41,584 bases of DNA. Origin: Phyllobacterium brassicacearum (GTDB lineage Bacteria > Pseudomonadota > Alphaproteobacteria > Rhizobiales > Rhizobiaceae). Location of the stretch: positions 1-41,584 of the forward strand of contig NZ_PGGO01000034.1 of the NCBI RefSeq assembly GCF_003010955.1. Direction: 5' to 3'. Every line of letters starts with the position of its first letter. The first letter of the stretch is position 1. The notes below the pieces were generated by a model that worked only from the letters and a program-made list of their open reading frames with translations, did no database searches and was not told the origin of the DNA. Shown here one piece after another: positions 23,014-30,966 of this stretch. A program made the position numbers and the translations under genes.

Positions 23014-24135
23014 TCAGGCATATGCGGCCTCAAGTTCCGGCAATACTGCGTTGATGACAGCCTTGCGGGTCAGGCGACAGTAGAGCGTTTCAGTCGAAGC
23101 ACAGGTGCGATGTTCGAAGAATTTGTTGGACGGAGCCCCGCCCCCACATACTCCAAAATACGGGCAAGTCTTCTCGCAAGCGGATATACCGCGTTCGATC
23201 TCGTCACGAAGCTCCAAAAAAGCAGGATGCTCCAGAATCGCTTCGACTGGATGCGTGAGTACGTTGCCAAAAATGAAGTTGTTGAATCTATCCGATCGCA
23301 CGCCCATCAGCTCGGGTGAATAAGTTGACATGTCACCGTTGACTGCGACGGAAACGATTTCCAGGGGATTGACCTGTGGATTGTGACGACGGGCTTCGAC
23401 GCCGGCAGTGATCAATGATGTGACTGCGTCGACTTCACGACAGCGCGGTGCCTGCTGGTCGGTCTGCATTCGTTTCACAAATCGTCTGAGATAAGCCGCA
23501 TAGGCAGCAGACGCGTCGCTCTCCACCGCGAGACTGGAGGTGCGATGCTCCCCCTCTTCTTCCTCGACGTTAAAGCAGACATATGTGATGCCTTCGCTCA
23601 AATAGAAATCCATCAACTCATCTGGTTGCTCAAGCGAGCTCCGTGTAAGCACCGAGATTACATGGAAAGGATAGCCCGATTCACGAAGGCGACGGAGCCC
23701 GTTGATCGCCGCATCGAAGCTGCCGCGGTCACCTCGAGTACGTCGATGACGATCGTTGATCTCTCGGGGTCCATCTATGCTGACACCCACCCGAACGTTC
23801 CAGCGACGCCAGAGGTCTATCCAATCCGAGTTGACTGCAACTCCATTGGTTTGAAATGAGTGGTGAAGTCTAACTCCGGGGACAGTAGCGAGTTGGCTGA
23901 ACGCCCGTTCATACCATGCAATGGGCACCATTGTTGGTTCACCCGCATGCCACACAACGCTGACGTCGGTTGCAGCTAGCGGACTCGCCAGGATGCTTTG
24001 TCCCACAGCATCGATAACTTCCATGGACATCCGCGCCCTGTCATTGCGCCGAGTGAGGTAACAGTACGAGCAATTTATATTGCAAAATGGGGTGGGCTGG
24101 ACAACAACGAGTCGGATTGGTCCTGCGCCGGGCAT
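23014..24135 (-). CDS. Radical SAM/SPASM peptide maturase, GrrM-like (cyclophane-forming)
   Basis: A 373-aa enzyme. CNINCSYC (C18, C22, C25) is the radical SAM [4Fe-4S] motif, and WHAGEPT, SFQTNG and GVSIDGP are the next core motifs. The C-terminal SPASM-type cluster region reads CEKTCPYFGVCGGGAPSNKFFEHRTC and then ETLYC. The GGGxPSNK stretch is typical of GrrM/OscB enzymes, which make three-residue cyclophanes in triceptide RiPPs. The preferred start (MPGAGPIRLVVVQ) is the ATG whose A is also the last base of the precursor stop (TGATG), so translation is coupled. The frame opens upstream to 24180 within the precursor core region, which is not a credible start. Confidence 0.85.
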   Translation of the reverse strand: MPGAGPIRLVVVQPTPFCNINCSYCYLTRRNDRARMSMEVIDAVGQSILASPLAATDVSVVWHAGEPTMVPIAWYERAFSQLATVPGVRLHHSFQTNGVAVNSDWIDLWRRWNVRVGVSIDGPREINDRHRRTRGDRGSFDAAINGLRRLRESGYPFHVISVLTRSSLEQPDELMDFYLSEGITYVCFNVEEEEGEHRTSSLAVESDASAAYAAYLRRFVKRMQTDQQAPRCREVDAVTSLITAGVEARRHNPQVNPLEIVSVAVNGDMSTYSPELMGVRSDRFNNFIFGNVLTHPVEAILEHPAFLELRDEIERGISACEKTCPYFGVCGGGAPSNKFFEHRTCASTETLYCRLTRKAVINAVLPELEAAYA

Positions 24136-24347
24136 CACCAATTGCCCCAGCCGTTGGCCCAATTCCCCCAATTGCCCCACTGGGCCAACTCTTGTCCAGT
24201 ATCTTCAGTTTCAAGCGTGGGACGCAACCCGTCGAGCCGAGCCTCCAATTGTGCCCGTGTTTCAAAAACCGTTGAATTTGTATCCGCTTTCCAGTCAGCC
24301 ATTGTGGTCGCCGCAAGAATAGCAGATATGCCGATTGCGATCCTCAT
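24135..24347 (-). CDS. Triceptide-type RiPP precursor peptide with WGN/WAN repeats
   Basis: A 70-aa peptide: a hydrophobic, signal-like N-terminus (MRIAIGISAILAATTMA), a charged middle (FETRAQLEARLDGLRPTLE) and a C-terminal core QWGNWGNWANGWGNW. The core has four aromatic-x-Asn motifs (W57-G-N, W60-G-N, W63-A-N, W67-G-N). This is the type of substrate in which GrrM/XncB/OscB-like enzymes join the Trp ring to the Asn side chain. The stop overlaps the maturase start (TGATG). The ATG at 24347 has AGGGTG 6 bases upstream; a GTG at 24356 is less likely. No dedicated protease or ABC exporter gene is adjacent. The signal-like leader suggests Sec export before or after modification (inference). Confidence 0.8.
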   Translation of the reverse strand: MRIAIGISAILAATTMADWKADTNSTVFETRAQLEARLDGLRPTLETEDTGQELAQWGNWGNWANGWGNW

Positions 24348-24632
24348 AGCATTCACCCTCTACTACTTCCGCATAAACATTAAAATTTTAAATTAACGTA
24401 CTTTGATATCCGAATTTTACTCTCGCAATATGTGCATCTCAATCCCCCCAAAGGTATTAATATACAGAGACGTTGCGCGAGAATACAATAACTCGGCCCA
24501 CATGCCTTTTATAAGAGCAGTAAGATGCATTACCGCGTCTGCGAGGTAGTGCGACTCTTTTCATAACGGACATGGCAAGTATCAAATAATGAATAGAAGA
24601 ACAGGCAAACTAAACCCTGGGGGAGGTGTAAA
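24348..24632. promoter_or_regulatory. AT-rich divergent promoter region between RiPP operon and lysis fusion
   Basis: This non-coding stretch of about 285 bases is clearly more AT-rich than its surroundings and separates the two divergent units, so both promoters should lie here. A TTGATA hexamer occurs near 24401 but no strong -10 follows. TCTCGC (near 24420) and GCGAGA (near 24476) form a loose inverted pair. The composition suggests recent acquisition. Confidence 0.5.
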
Positions 24633-26762
24633 ATGTCACCGCTGATTGCTCTGGCGTTGAGGCTATTTCCAACTATTTTGGATAGCATCGTTGGAGACCG
24701 GTCGAAGAAAGTAACCGAGGCTATCGAAAAAGTAGTCAGCTCGGCGGCCGGTTCGTCCGATCCACAAGTAGTGGAGCAGAGGCTCAAAACTGACCCCGCA
24801 CTGGCAGTAAAACTACAGATCGAGCTGGCGCAGATTGCTCGGGATGAAAAGAAAGTTGCTCTTGACGCGCAAAACAATGCCCTCAATGCCAGGCTTTCGG
24901 CTGAAGCCGACGCCCGGAAAGCGGCACTGAGTTCCGATATTGAAGCATACAAAGCTCAACTTGCTCAGACAGCGAACGCGCAGAAAGCGGAATTGGACCG
25001 ACGCATTCAAGATCTGCAGAATACGTCCGGTGCGCGCAACCTCCAGGGAGCTCTGATAGACAAAGGATCGGCCATTGCATACGTGCCCGCCGCTCTCTCG
25101 CTAGTAGTGACCGTCGGCTTTTTCTGCGTTCTAGGGTTGTTCATTTTCATGAAGGCCAAGCTCGAAACGCCCGTTTTTCCGTCAATTCCGTCAGGGGTCA
25201 CAAATGAGCAGCTTACGGCGCTACTTCCTCCCCGGTCTGAGTTTGTGACCCAGATCATCAACATATCCGTTGGTTCGTTGACGGCGGCCTTCGCCACCGT
25301 GATCAGCTATTGGCTTGGTTCGTCGCTAGGCTCTCGGAACAAGGACCTCATTGCAGTTGACGTACAAGAGCGAAATGCAGAAAGTCAGGCAAATCAGGCG
25401 AAGGAAACCTTGAAGTACGCTGATGCAGCTATTGCACAAGCATCGGCCGCGGCCGAGCGAGCGGACGCTGCGACGAACGATGAAGCGTCACCATCAGTAG
25501 TGGTCGAAACCAGAGCCACTGAGTCAGCGAAGCCGGCCCCACCGAATATCCTGGGCGAGGAGATGCCGAAGCTAACCCATCCGCATGGTCATTTTCCAAC
25601 CGGCGTCACTTGGTCAATTGTTTCAGGAGGAATTTCAATTGAAGGGGCCAGTGCACAGGGTACGACAGGCGAACCCACGACTGTTCGAAAAATCTGGGAA
25701 GACTACGGTGCACTATGCGCTGAGACGGCGAAACGCTACGGCGTACCAGCTGAATTGATCGTGGCAACCATTGCCACGGAAAGCGGCGGCAACCCCAATT
25801 CGCGTCGAGCGGAGCCGAAAATTAATGACGAGAGCATCGGACTGATGCAGACACTTGTGACGACCGCCCGTTCCGCCACAGGTCGGGCGACGTTGAGTGG
25901 CGATGACCTTCTGGATCCGCGTACTTCGATTGAAGCGGGCACAGCATACATTGCCTCGCAACGCGGATCGACGCATTTCGATCCGCCCCTGGTTGCCGCC
26001 GCTTATAACGCTGGTTCTCTAAAGCGCGACGATGGTGATGCAAACAGGTGGAAGCTTCATTGTTACCCGCGTGGGACCGGGGCACACATTGACCGATTTG
26101 TCAGTTGGTTTGGCGACGCAATGAGGGTATCCGGAGATGATGACTGGAGCGACGCGCGTTCATATCCTACTTTTGCAGCGGCGTTAGGTGCAGTCTCAAA
26201 CACAGTGGCGATTGACATATCCTCGGTGGATTTTCCCCAGCGCCCGAATTTTCGGCCATTGCTTGCACTGGAGGACAAGCAAGCGATCTTCGGCAGGTTT
26301 GATTTCGTCCCATCCCCGATTCCTGGCAATCCCGAAAACATAAAGATCTTGGGCAATTGGGAAAAGCAAAACATCGCGAGTGTCGAGATTCCGCTTGCGC
26401 GCTTTCTGGGAAAAGGTGGCCCATTCAAGATGCGATTTCACAAAGCGGCCCAGAAGCAGCTGGTTGAGCTCTGGCTCGAATGGGAAACTGCCGGGCTTCT
26501 TGACCGAATATTGTCTTTTGACGGTTCCTTTGTCCCGCGCTTCCAGCGTAAAAGCACGACCAAGCTCAGCAACCATGCATTCGGCTCGGCGTTCGACATC
26601 AATGCGGCCTTCAATCCACTCGATGCCGAACCAGCCCTCTATGGCCAGAGAGGTTGTGTCCGTGAACTTGTCGCCATTGCCAACAAGCATGGCTTTTATT
26701 GGGGCGGACATTTTATGACGCGTGAGGACGGCATGCATTTTGAAGTGGCGAAAATTGTGTGA
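24633..26762 (+). CDS. Holin-like membrane region fused to lytic transglycosylase and M15 peptidase
   Basis: A 709-aa protein; GGGGGAGG lies upstream of the ATG. Residues 1-240 resemble the 3TM holin of gene transfer agents. This part has a helical start, a long Ala/Lys coil (60-130), membrane helices at about 148-172 and 208-230, and the ending YWLGSSLGSRNKD. An Ala-rich linker follows. Residues 355-500 form an SLT-type lytic transglycosylase (AKRYGVPAELIVATIATESGGNPNS, E383 catalytic; SIGLMQTL; VAAAYNAG). Residues 600-709 form an M15-type L,D/D,D-peptidase (SNHAFGSAFDIN, H648 and D655; DGMHFEV, H702). A holin and two wall hydrolases in one chain is unusual. It would cut both glycan and peptide bonds of peptidoglycan at the membrane. 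It is divergent from the RiPP operon. Confidence 0.8.
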   Translation: MSPLIALALRLFPTILDSIVGDRSKKVTEAIEKVVSSAAGSSDPQVVEQRLKTDPALAVKLQIELAQIARDEKKVALDAQNNALNARLSAEADARKAALSSDIEAYKAQLAQTANAQKAELDRRIQDLQNTSGARNLQGALIDKGSAIAYVPAALSLVVTVGFFCVLGLFIFMKAKLETPVFPSIPSGVTNEQLTALLPPRSEFVTQIINISVGSLTAAFATVISYWLGSSLGSRNKDLIAVDVQERNAESQANQAKETLKYADAAIAQASAAAERADAATNDEASPSVVVETRATESAKPAPPNILGEEMPKLTHPHGHFPTGVTWSIVSGGISIEGASAQGTTGEPTTVRKIWEDYGALCAETAKRYGVPAELIVATIATESGGNPNSRRAEPKINDESIGLMQTLVTTARSATGRATLSGDDLLDPRTSIEAGTAYIASQRGSTHFDPPLVAAAYNAGSLKRDDGDANRWKLHCYPRGTGAHIDRFVSWFGDAMRVSGDDDWSDARSYPTFAAALGAVSNTVAIDISSVDFPQRPNFRPLLALEDKQAIFGRFDFVPSPIPGNPENIKILGNWEKQNIASVEIPLARFLGKGGPFKMRFHKAAQKQLVELWLEWETAGLLDRILSFDGSFVPRFQRKSTTKLSNHAFGSAFDINAAFNPLDAEPALYGQRGCVRELVAIANKHGFYWGGHFMTREDGMHFEVAKIV

Positions 26763-26993
26763 ACGCTAAGGGCATAATATATTTCACCTCTGTGCCAGAG
26801 TCGAAAAAAGACGACGCCAAATCTCGCATATAGTTTGGCATCTCGGCCAAGTTTTCGCGGGACCGTTCGGAGTGCAGACCTGATCCGGGACCATCGCTCG
26901 ACGACCTGAAAGCTGCCTGACCGGAATCGGCCCCGTCACTCCTGGCGTTCGCGCGTTCTTCCTACGGCCAATGGTGGCCGGAGGAGAACTCAA

Positions 26994-27626
26994 ATGGGTA
27001 TAGCACAGTATGATCCTGCTGCACTTAGTCGACCGGCATGGAACGCCGGCCGGAAGGTCGGCGTAAAGAAGCCCCTGAAGCAGCGCCAGATTTGGGCAAT
27101 TCGTTTCTTCCTCGATAGGGAGGGGCGCATGAGAGACCGGGCACTGTTCGATCTCGCAATCGACAGTAAGCTACGAGGCTGCGATCTGGTTAAGATTAAG
27201 ATCGGAACCCTCGTCACGGGTCAAGAAATCCGAACCCGTGCCATTGTCGTCCAGCAAAAAACCGGCCGTCCCGTACAGTTCGAGATCACGGCCGATGTCA
27301 GAGCAAGTTTACTTGCGTGGCTTGAGCGGAGAGGCGGAACGATTGACGACTACGCATTTCCCAGTCGGGTCGACCATGCCGATCATTTGAGCACCCGCCA
27401 GTATGCTCGATTGGTGGATGAATGGGTCACTGCAATTGGGCTGCGACGCGTAGACTACGGCACACACTCCCTCCGACGCACAAAGGCCGCGATGATCTAC
27501 AAAGCGACAGGCAATCTTCGAGCGATCCAGATTCTGCTTGGGCATACCAAGATCGAGAACACGGTTAGGTATCTGGGCGTGGACATCGAGGATGCGCTGG
27601 AACTAGCGGAGCATGTAGAGATTTGA
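26994..27626 (+). CDS. Short tyrosine recombinase/integrase
   Basis: A 210-aa site-specific recombinase, mainly the catalytic domain. R61 (KLRGCDLVKI), H158-x-x-R161 (THSLRRTKAA), H184 (ILLGHTKIENT) and Y193 (VRYLGV) give a complete R-H-R-H-Y set, so it should be active. The N-terminal core-binding domain is reduced to about 40 residues. GGAGGAG precedes the ATG. It sits exactly between the RiPP/lysis block and the tandem duplication, and could have mobilised either. No attachment site could be identified. A small GTGCGGCTCCGCAC hairpin follows the stop. Confidence 0.85.
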   Translation: MGIAQYDPAALSRPAWNAGRKVGVKKPLKQRQIWAIRFFLDREGRMRDRALFDLAIDSKLRGCDLVKIKIGTLVTGQEIRTRAIVVQQKTGRPVQFEITADVRASLLAWLERRGGTIDDYAFPSRVDHADHLSTRQYARLVDEWVTAIGLRRVDYGTHSLRRTKAAMIYKATGNLRAIQILLGHTKIENTVRYLGVDIEDALELAEHVEI

Positions 27627-27903
27627 CAGAGTGCGGCTCCGCACCTAGCGGGGCCGTTCATCGCGGTGCAAACAGCTCTCATTTGAGAAAGTTGACTGAG
27701 CGGCTTTGCGCCCCCAAATCGGTCGTTTATGGGGGCTCCGTCCGTCCCTATAAGCGGACATCGCTGCTCTTCGTGCGCCACCTTCTGTTACAAGTTTTAA
27801 TGCTCATCAACCTGCGTCGTGGTCATCGTGCGCCTCGACTTGGAGGAAGCTCGGTTTAGAATCTTCGCTATTTGGTACATCCCTTCTCGCCCAGACAACG
27901 CGT

Positions 27904-28443
27904 TCAGACGATCCGTTCGATGGTCAGGGGAAACGTCCCGCGCACAAGAAACGGCTCGAAATCGTCGAAGCGGCCGAGCCGGATCAGCCCACCAGAATAG
28001 CTGTAGCCGGCGTAGAACATCGCGAGATTGCCCCACGGCGAGAAGTAGCAGAGGTCGCCTGGCGCCTCGTTGCCGAATGGACCACTCGCGTCCTCCGTCA
28101 GCTTACGGGGGAGATAAGCGATCTTCTCGTTGCCGGCATAATTTTCGATGGTCAGTTCTAGGGGTAGCATGGATGCGAAATCGCGCGCCGACGGGTTGTC
28201 GTAAAGCGTTGCCGTCAGGCTATGACCGTTGAACATCATTCGAATTTTCATGTCGGTTGGCTCCTGACTTGCCGGATCGTTTTTTTGTTGGGCGAACGCC
28301 AGCCAGGGCATGGTGGCGGTGACCAGTATCGCTCCAAGGATAGAGCGGCGGAGCGGAGAAAAACCGTGCGCACCGGGCGCAGACAAGGTTTCGCTTACTG
28401 ACATTGTGGCTGCATCGCCAAACTGGCTTTGTCTTTTGCTCAT
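27904..28443 (-). CDS. Exported cyclophilin-like fold protein (copy 1)
   Basis: A 179-aa protein. The N-terminus includes LRRSILGAILVTATMPWLAFA, a twin-arginine or Sec-type signal. The mature part (MKIRMMFNGHSLTATLYDNPSARDFASMLPLELTIENYAGNEKIAYLP, then GDLCYFSPWGNLAMFYAGYSYSGGLIRLG) matches the cyclophilin-like beta-barrel family. These are small proteins resembling peptidyl-prolyl isomerases, mostly without proven isomerase activity. It overlaps the MFS gene (ATGA) as the last gene of the operon. AGGAAG lies upstream. It differs from copy 2 by two residues near the C-terminus (FLVRGTF here, LLVRGTV there). A much longer open frame in phase is a read-through shadow. Confidence 0.85.
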   Translation of the reverse strand: MSKRQSQFGDAATMSVSETLSAPGAHGFSPLRRSILGAILVTATMPWLAFAQQKNDPASQEPTDMKIRMMFNGHSLTATLYDNPSARDFASMLPLELTIENYAGNEKIAYLPRKLTEDASGPFGNEAPGDLCYFSPWGNLAMFYAGYSYSGGLIRLGRFDDFEPFLVRGTFPLTIERIV

Positions 28444-29669
28444 GATAGATGCTTCCTTGAAGACGTTGGCGTGGCCGTGCGTGATCTGTCGTGACGCGCC
28501 AGCACCACAGCCGCGATAGTGCAGGTGAAAAGCACGATCGCGCCGAATCCGAATGCGATCTGATAACCGCCATTGTCGAACAGCAGACCGCCGGAGGCTG
28601 CACCGGCTGTGATAGCGAGTTGCACGACAGCCACCATCAGGCCTCCTCCCGCTTCTGCATCGTCCGGCAGTGCTTCGCTCAACCAGCTCCACCAGCCGAC
28701 TGGCGCGGCGGTGCCGATCAGGCCCCAAAGCGCCAGCAACCCGGCAGTGGTACCTAACGACGATCCGAATACGACCAGGCCAATCGCGAGCGCTGCCATC
28801 ATCACAGGCATGGCGATCAACGCTTGGTAGAGGCGCGTACGCAGGACAGAGCCGATAAGGAGGGTTCCGAGCAAACCGGAGACGCCCATTGCCAACAACA
28901 GGAGCGATAAGCCGGAAACATTGACGAGCGTCACGGTTTCCAGGAATGGCCGCAGGTAGGTGAAGAGCGCGAATTGGCCCATGAAGAAAAGTGCGACGGC
29001 CGCCATGCCGATCGGCACGCCTGGTCGGCGTAGGACTTGAAACGCCGCCAGCGGGTTCGCACGGGTCCGGCTGGGCATGGACGGCAACGTTGCGAGGAGC
29101 CACACAAAGGTGATCGCAGCGAGCGGCACCACGCTGAAGAAGGCGCCGCGCCAACCGATATACTGTCCAAGGAAACTGCCGAGCGGCGCAGCAATCGTTG
29201 CTGCCAGTGCATTGCCGCCGTTGAGGATCGCGAGGCCACGGGGCACGTCTGCAGCCGGCACGAGGCGCATGACTGTCGCCGCTGACATCGACCAGAAGCC
29301 GCCGATTACGACGCCGACAAAGGCACGCCCCGCCATCAGGACCGCATCGTTGGGCGCGAACGCGGTCACGACGCCCGAAATGAGCATCAAAGCTGTGAGC
29401 CACAACAACAATTGTCGCCGGTCAAGCTTCGACGTGAATGCCGCGACGAAGAGGCTGGTGGCGACCGCGAATATACCGGAGATCGCGATGGCCTGCCCCG
29501 CCTGACCTTCGGTCAGATACAGGTCGGAGGCGATTGGCGTCAGCAAGCTGACGGGCATGAATTCCGAAGCGATGAGCGTCGCAACGCACAAGCTAAGGGC
29601 GAGGACAGCGCTCCATGACGCCGAGTCTGGGGCGCTTTCGGTAGTCGCTACCGCGGTTGCGTGGGTCAT
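28440..29669 (-). CDS. MFS efflux transporter, DHA1-type (copy 1)
   Basis: A 409-aa major facilitator protein with 12 predicted helices. It has the DHA1 drug/sugar efflux pattern: SEFMPVSLLTPIASDL in helix 1, FTSKLDRRQLLLW as motif A, and GRAFVGVVIGGFWSMSAATVMRLVP in helices 4-5. It resembles NepI/AraJ/YdhP-type exporters; the substrate cannot be told. It is the middle gene of the hydrolase-MFS-cyclophilin operon, 78 bases after the hydrolase and overlapping the last gene by ATGA. AGAGG lies 8 bases before the start. The protein is identical in copy 2. Confidence 0.9.
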   Translation of the reverse strand: MTHATAVATTESAPDSASWSAVLALSLCVATLIASEFMPVSLLTPIASDLYLTEGQAGQAIAISGIFAVATSLFVAAFTSKLDRRQLLLWLTALMLISGVVTAFAPNDAVLMAGRAFVGVVIGGFWSMSAATVMRLVPAADVPRGLAILNGGNALAATIAAPLGSFLGQYIGWRGAFFSVVPLAAITFVWLLATLPSMPSRTRANPLAAFQVLRRPGVPIGMAAVALFFMGQFALFTYLRPFLETVTLVNVSGLSLLLLAMGVSGLLGTLLIGSVLRTRLYQALIAMPVMMAALAIGLVVFGSSLGTTAGLLALWGLIGTAAPVGWWSWLSEALPDDAEAGGGLMVAVVQLAITAGAASGGLLFDNGGYQIAFGFGAIVLFTCTIAAVVLARHDRSRTATPTSSRKHLS

Positions 29670-29747
29670 TTCATGCCTCTGTATTGGTCGAACAACACGC
29701 CAGGCAAGCGGAGGGCCCGCGAGGCGTATCGTCCGGTTGTATGTTCG

Positions 29748-30803
29748 TTAGGAGCTCAGGTTCCCCCGGAAGAAGGCGGTCAGCTTGTCTAACGGGATCA
29801 GGTTGACACGGTCATAGAGATCGACGTGACCGGCACCCGGGATGATCACGAGCTCCTTCGGTTCAGAAGCACGCTCGTAGGCGTTTTCGCTGAACTCGAT
29901 CGAGTGAGCCTGCTCGCCGGCGATGAACAGCAACGGACGCGGCGAGATCGTCTCGATCTGGGCGAACGGATAGAAGTTCATGAAAGCGGCGTTGCTGCTC
30001 AGGGTCGGATGCGTGGTCTGGAGCGGCGTCTGTCCTTTCGGCGTGAACTCCCCGCGCGGCGTGCGATAAAAATCGTAGAACTCACGCTCGATCGCATTGG
30101 AGTCTGCCTTCAGTTCATCAACCGTACCGCCGGTCAGTTTGATTTCGGCGCCCTGGTACTCTGCGAGGCGCTGCTGTGCGGCGACCTTCAGCATTTCCTT
30201 TCGCTGTTCGACCGATACGCCCTTCCGAAGGCCGTCGCGATTGGCGGCACCCATGTCATACATGCTGACGGTGGCGATCGCTTTCATGCGCGGATCGATC
30301 TGCGCTGCGCTGAGGGCGAAGCTGCCGCTCCCGCAAATGCCGAGCACGCCGATATTGTCCTTGTTGACGAAGGGCTGCGTGCTCAGGAAGTCGACGGCTG
30401 CGCTGAAATCATCCGCATAGATTTCGGGAGCGACGGTATTGCGCGGTTGGCCCTCGCTCTCGCCCCAGAAGGAGAGATCGAACGACAGCGTAACAAAGCC
30501 CTGCTCTGCCAGCTTGGTCGCATAGAGGTTGGCGCTCTGCTCCTTCGTGGCGCCCATCGGGTGGCCTACGACGATCGCCGGAGTCTGGGCGCTCCTGTCG
30601 AGGCCCTGGGGCGTGAACAGATTGCCGACGACCTTCATGCCGAACTTATTCTCGAAGGTGATCTTTTCGACGACCACGCGGTCGCTCCTGTAAAAGTTGT
30701 CAGCGCCGTTGGACAGGTCCTGGGCGAGCGCGGGGGAAGCGCCGATCGCTAAGCCGGATACCGATCCGAGCATAAGTGCGAGCCCCAAAGCCAATTCCTT
30801 CAT
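29748..30803 (-). CDS. Exported alpha/beta hydrolase, dienelactone hydrolase-like (copy 1)
   Basis: A 351-aa protein with a signal peptide (ELALGLALMLGSVSGLAIG, then ASPALAQ). The fold shows TPAIVVGHPMGATKEQ (oxyanion region), FDLSFWGESEGQPR, the nucleophile elbow GVLGICGSGSFALSAA (a GxC-type elbow as in YcjY-like hydrolases) and PGAGHVDLYDR with the catalytic His. The substrate is unknown. It is the first gene of the operon, divergent from lysR, so it is likely induced through that regulator. AAGGAAC precedes the ATG. A 308-codon open frame on the opposite strand is a shadow. Confidence 0.85.
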   Translation of the reverse strand: MKELALGLALMLGSVSGLAIGASPALAQDLSNGADNFYRSDRVVVEKITFENKFGMKVVGNLFTPQGLDRSAQTPAIVVGHPMGATKEQSANLYATKLAEQGFVTLSFDLSFWGESEGQPRNTVAPEIYADDFSAAVDFLSTQPFVNKDNIGVLGICGSGSFALSAAQIDPRMKAIATVSMYDMGAANRDGLRKGVSVEQRKEMLKVAAQQRLAEYQGAEIKLTGGTVDELKADSNAIEREFYDFYRTPRGEFTPKGQTPLQTTHPTLSSNAAFMNFYPFAQIETISPRPLLFIAGEQAHSIEFSENAYERASEPKELVIIPGAGHVDLYDRVNLIPLDKLTAFFRGNLSS

Positions 30804-30966
30804 GTTCGTTCCTTTCCTTATTCGAACAAGTCATTGGAGAGGCTGATGGCCGCCTTGGAGTAAGTCTCAGTCGGGACCAGCGCTCTTCACACCTCAAAAC
30901 TTAAGGGATGCAAACTCATACGATAAGGCGCTATATAGATCATAAGCTTATAATCAGGAGTTATGA
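30804..30966. promoter_or_regulatory. Divergent promoter/operator between hydrolase and lysR (copy 1)
   Basis: A 163-base AT-rich gap. The near-palindrome GATCATAAGCTTATAATC (30938-30955, core ATAAGCTTAT) lies just before the lysR ribosome site CAGGAG. This is a plausible LysR-type operator or lysR self-repression site. The sequence is the same in copy 2. Confidence 0.5.

Noticed and set aside
24530-24952. 140-codon open frame antisense to the start of the holin/hydrolase fusion
   Set aside because: Ser/Ala/Arg-rich with no family features; it mirrors the strongly supported fusion gene on the other strand.
27631-27644. GTGCGG-CT-CCGCAC hairpin after the integrase as a rho-independent terminator
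   Set aside because: The stem is short and no T-run follows, so it was mentioned only with the integrase.
27904-29403. 499-codon frame running through the MFS gene into the cyclophilin-like gene (also 32174-33673)
   Set aside because: Only its last 179 codons are protein-like with a proper start and ribosome site; the upstream part is Arg/Cys-rich and out of frame with the MFS gene.
29826-30752. 308-codon open frame antisense to the hydrolase (also 34096-35022)
   Set aside because: GC-rich codon bias commonly opens this antisense frame; the hydrolase has a signal peptide, motifs and ribosome site.
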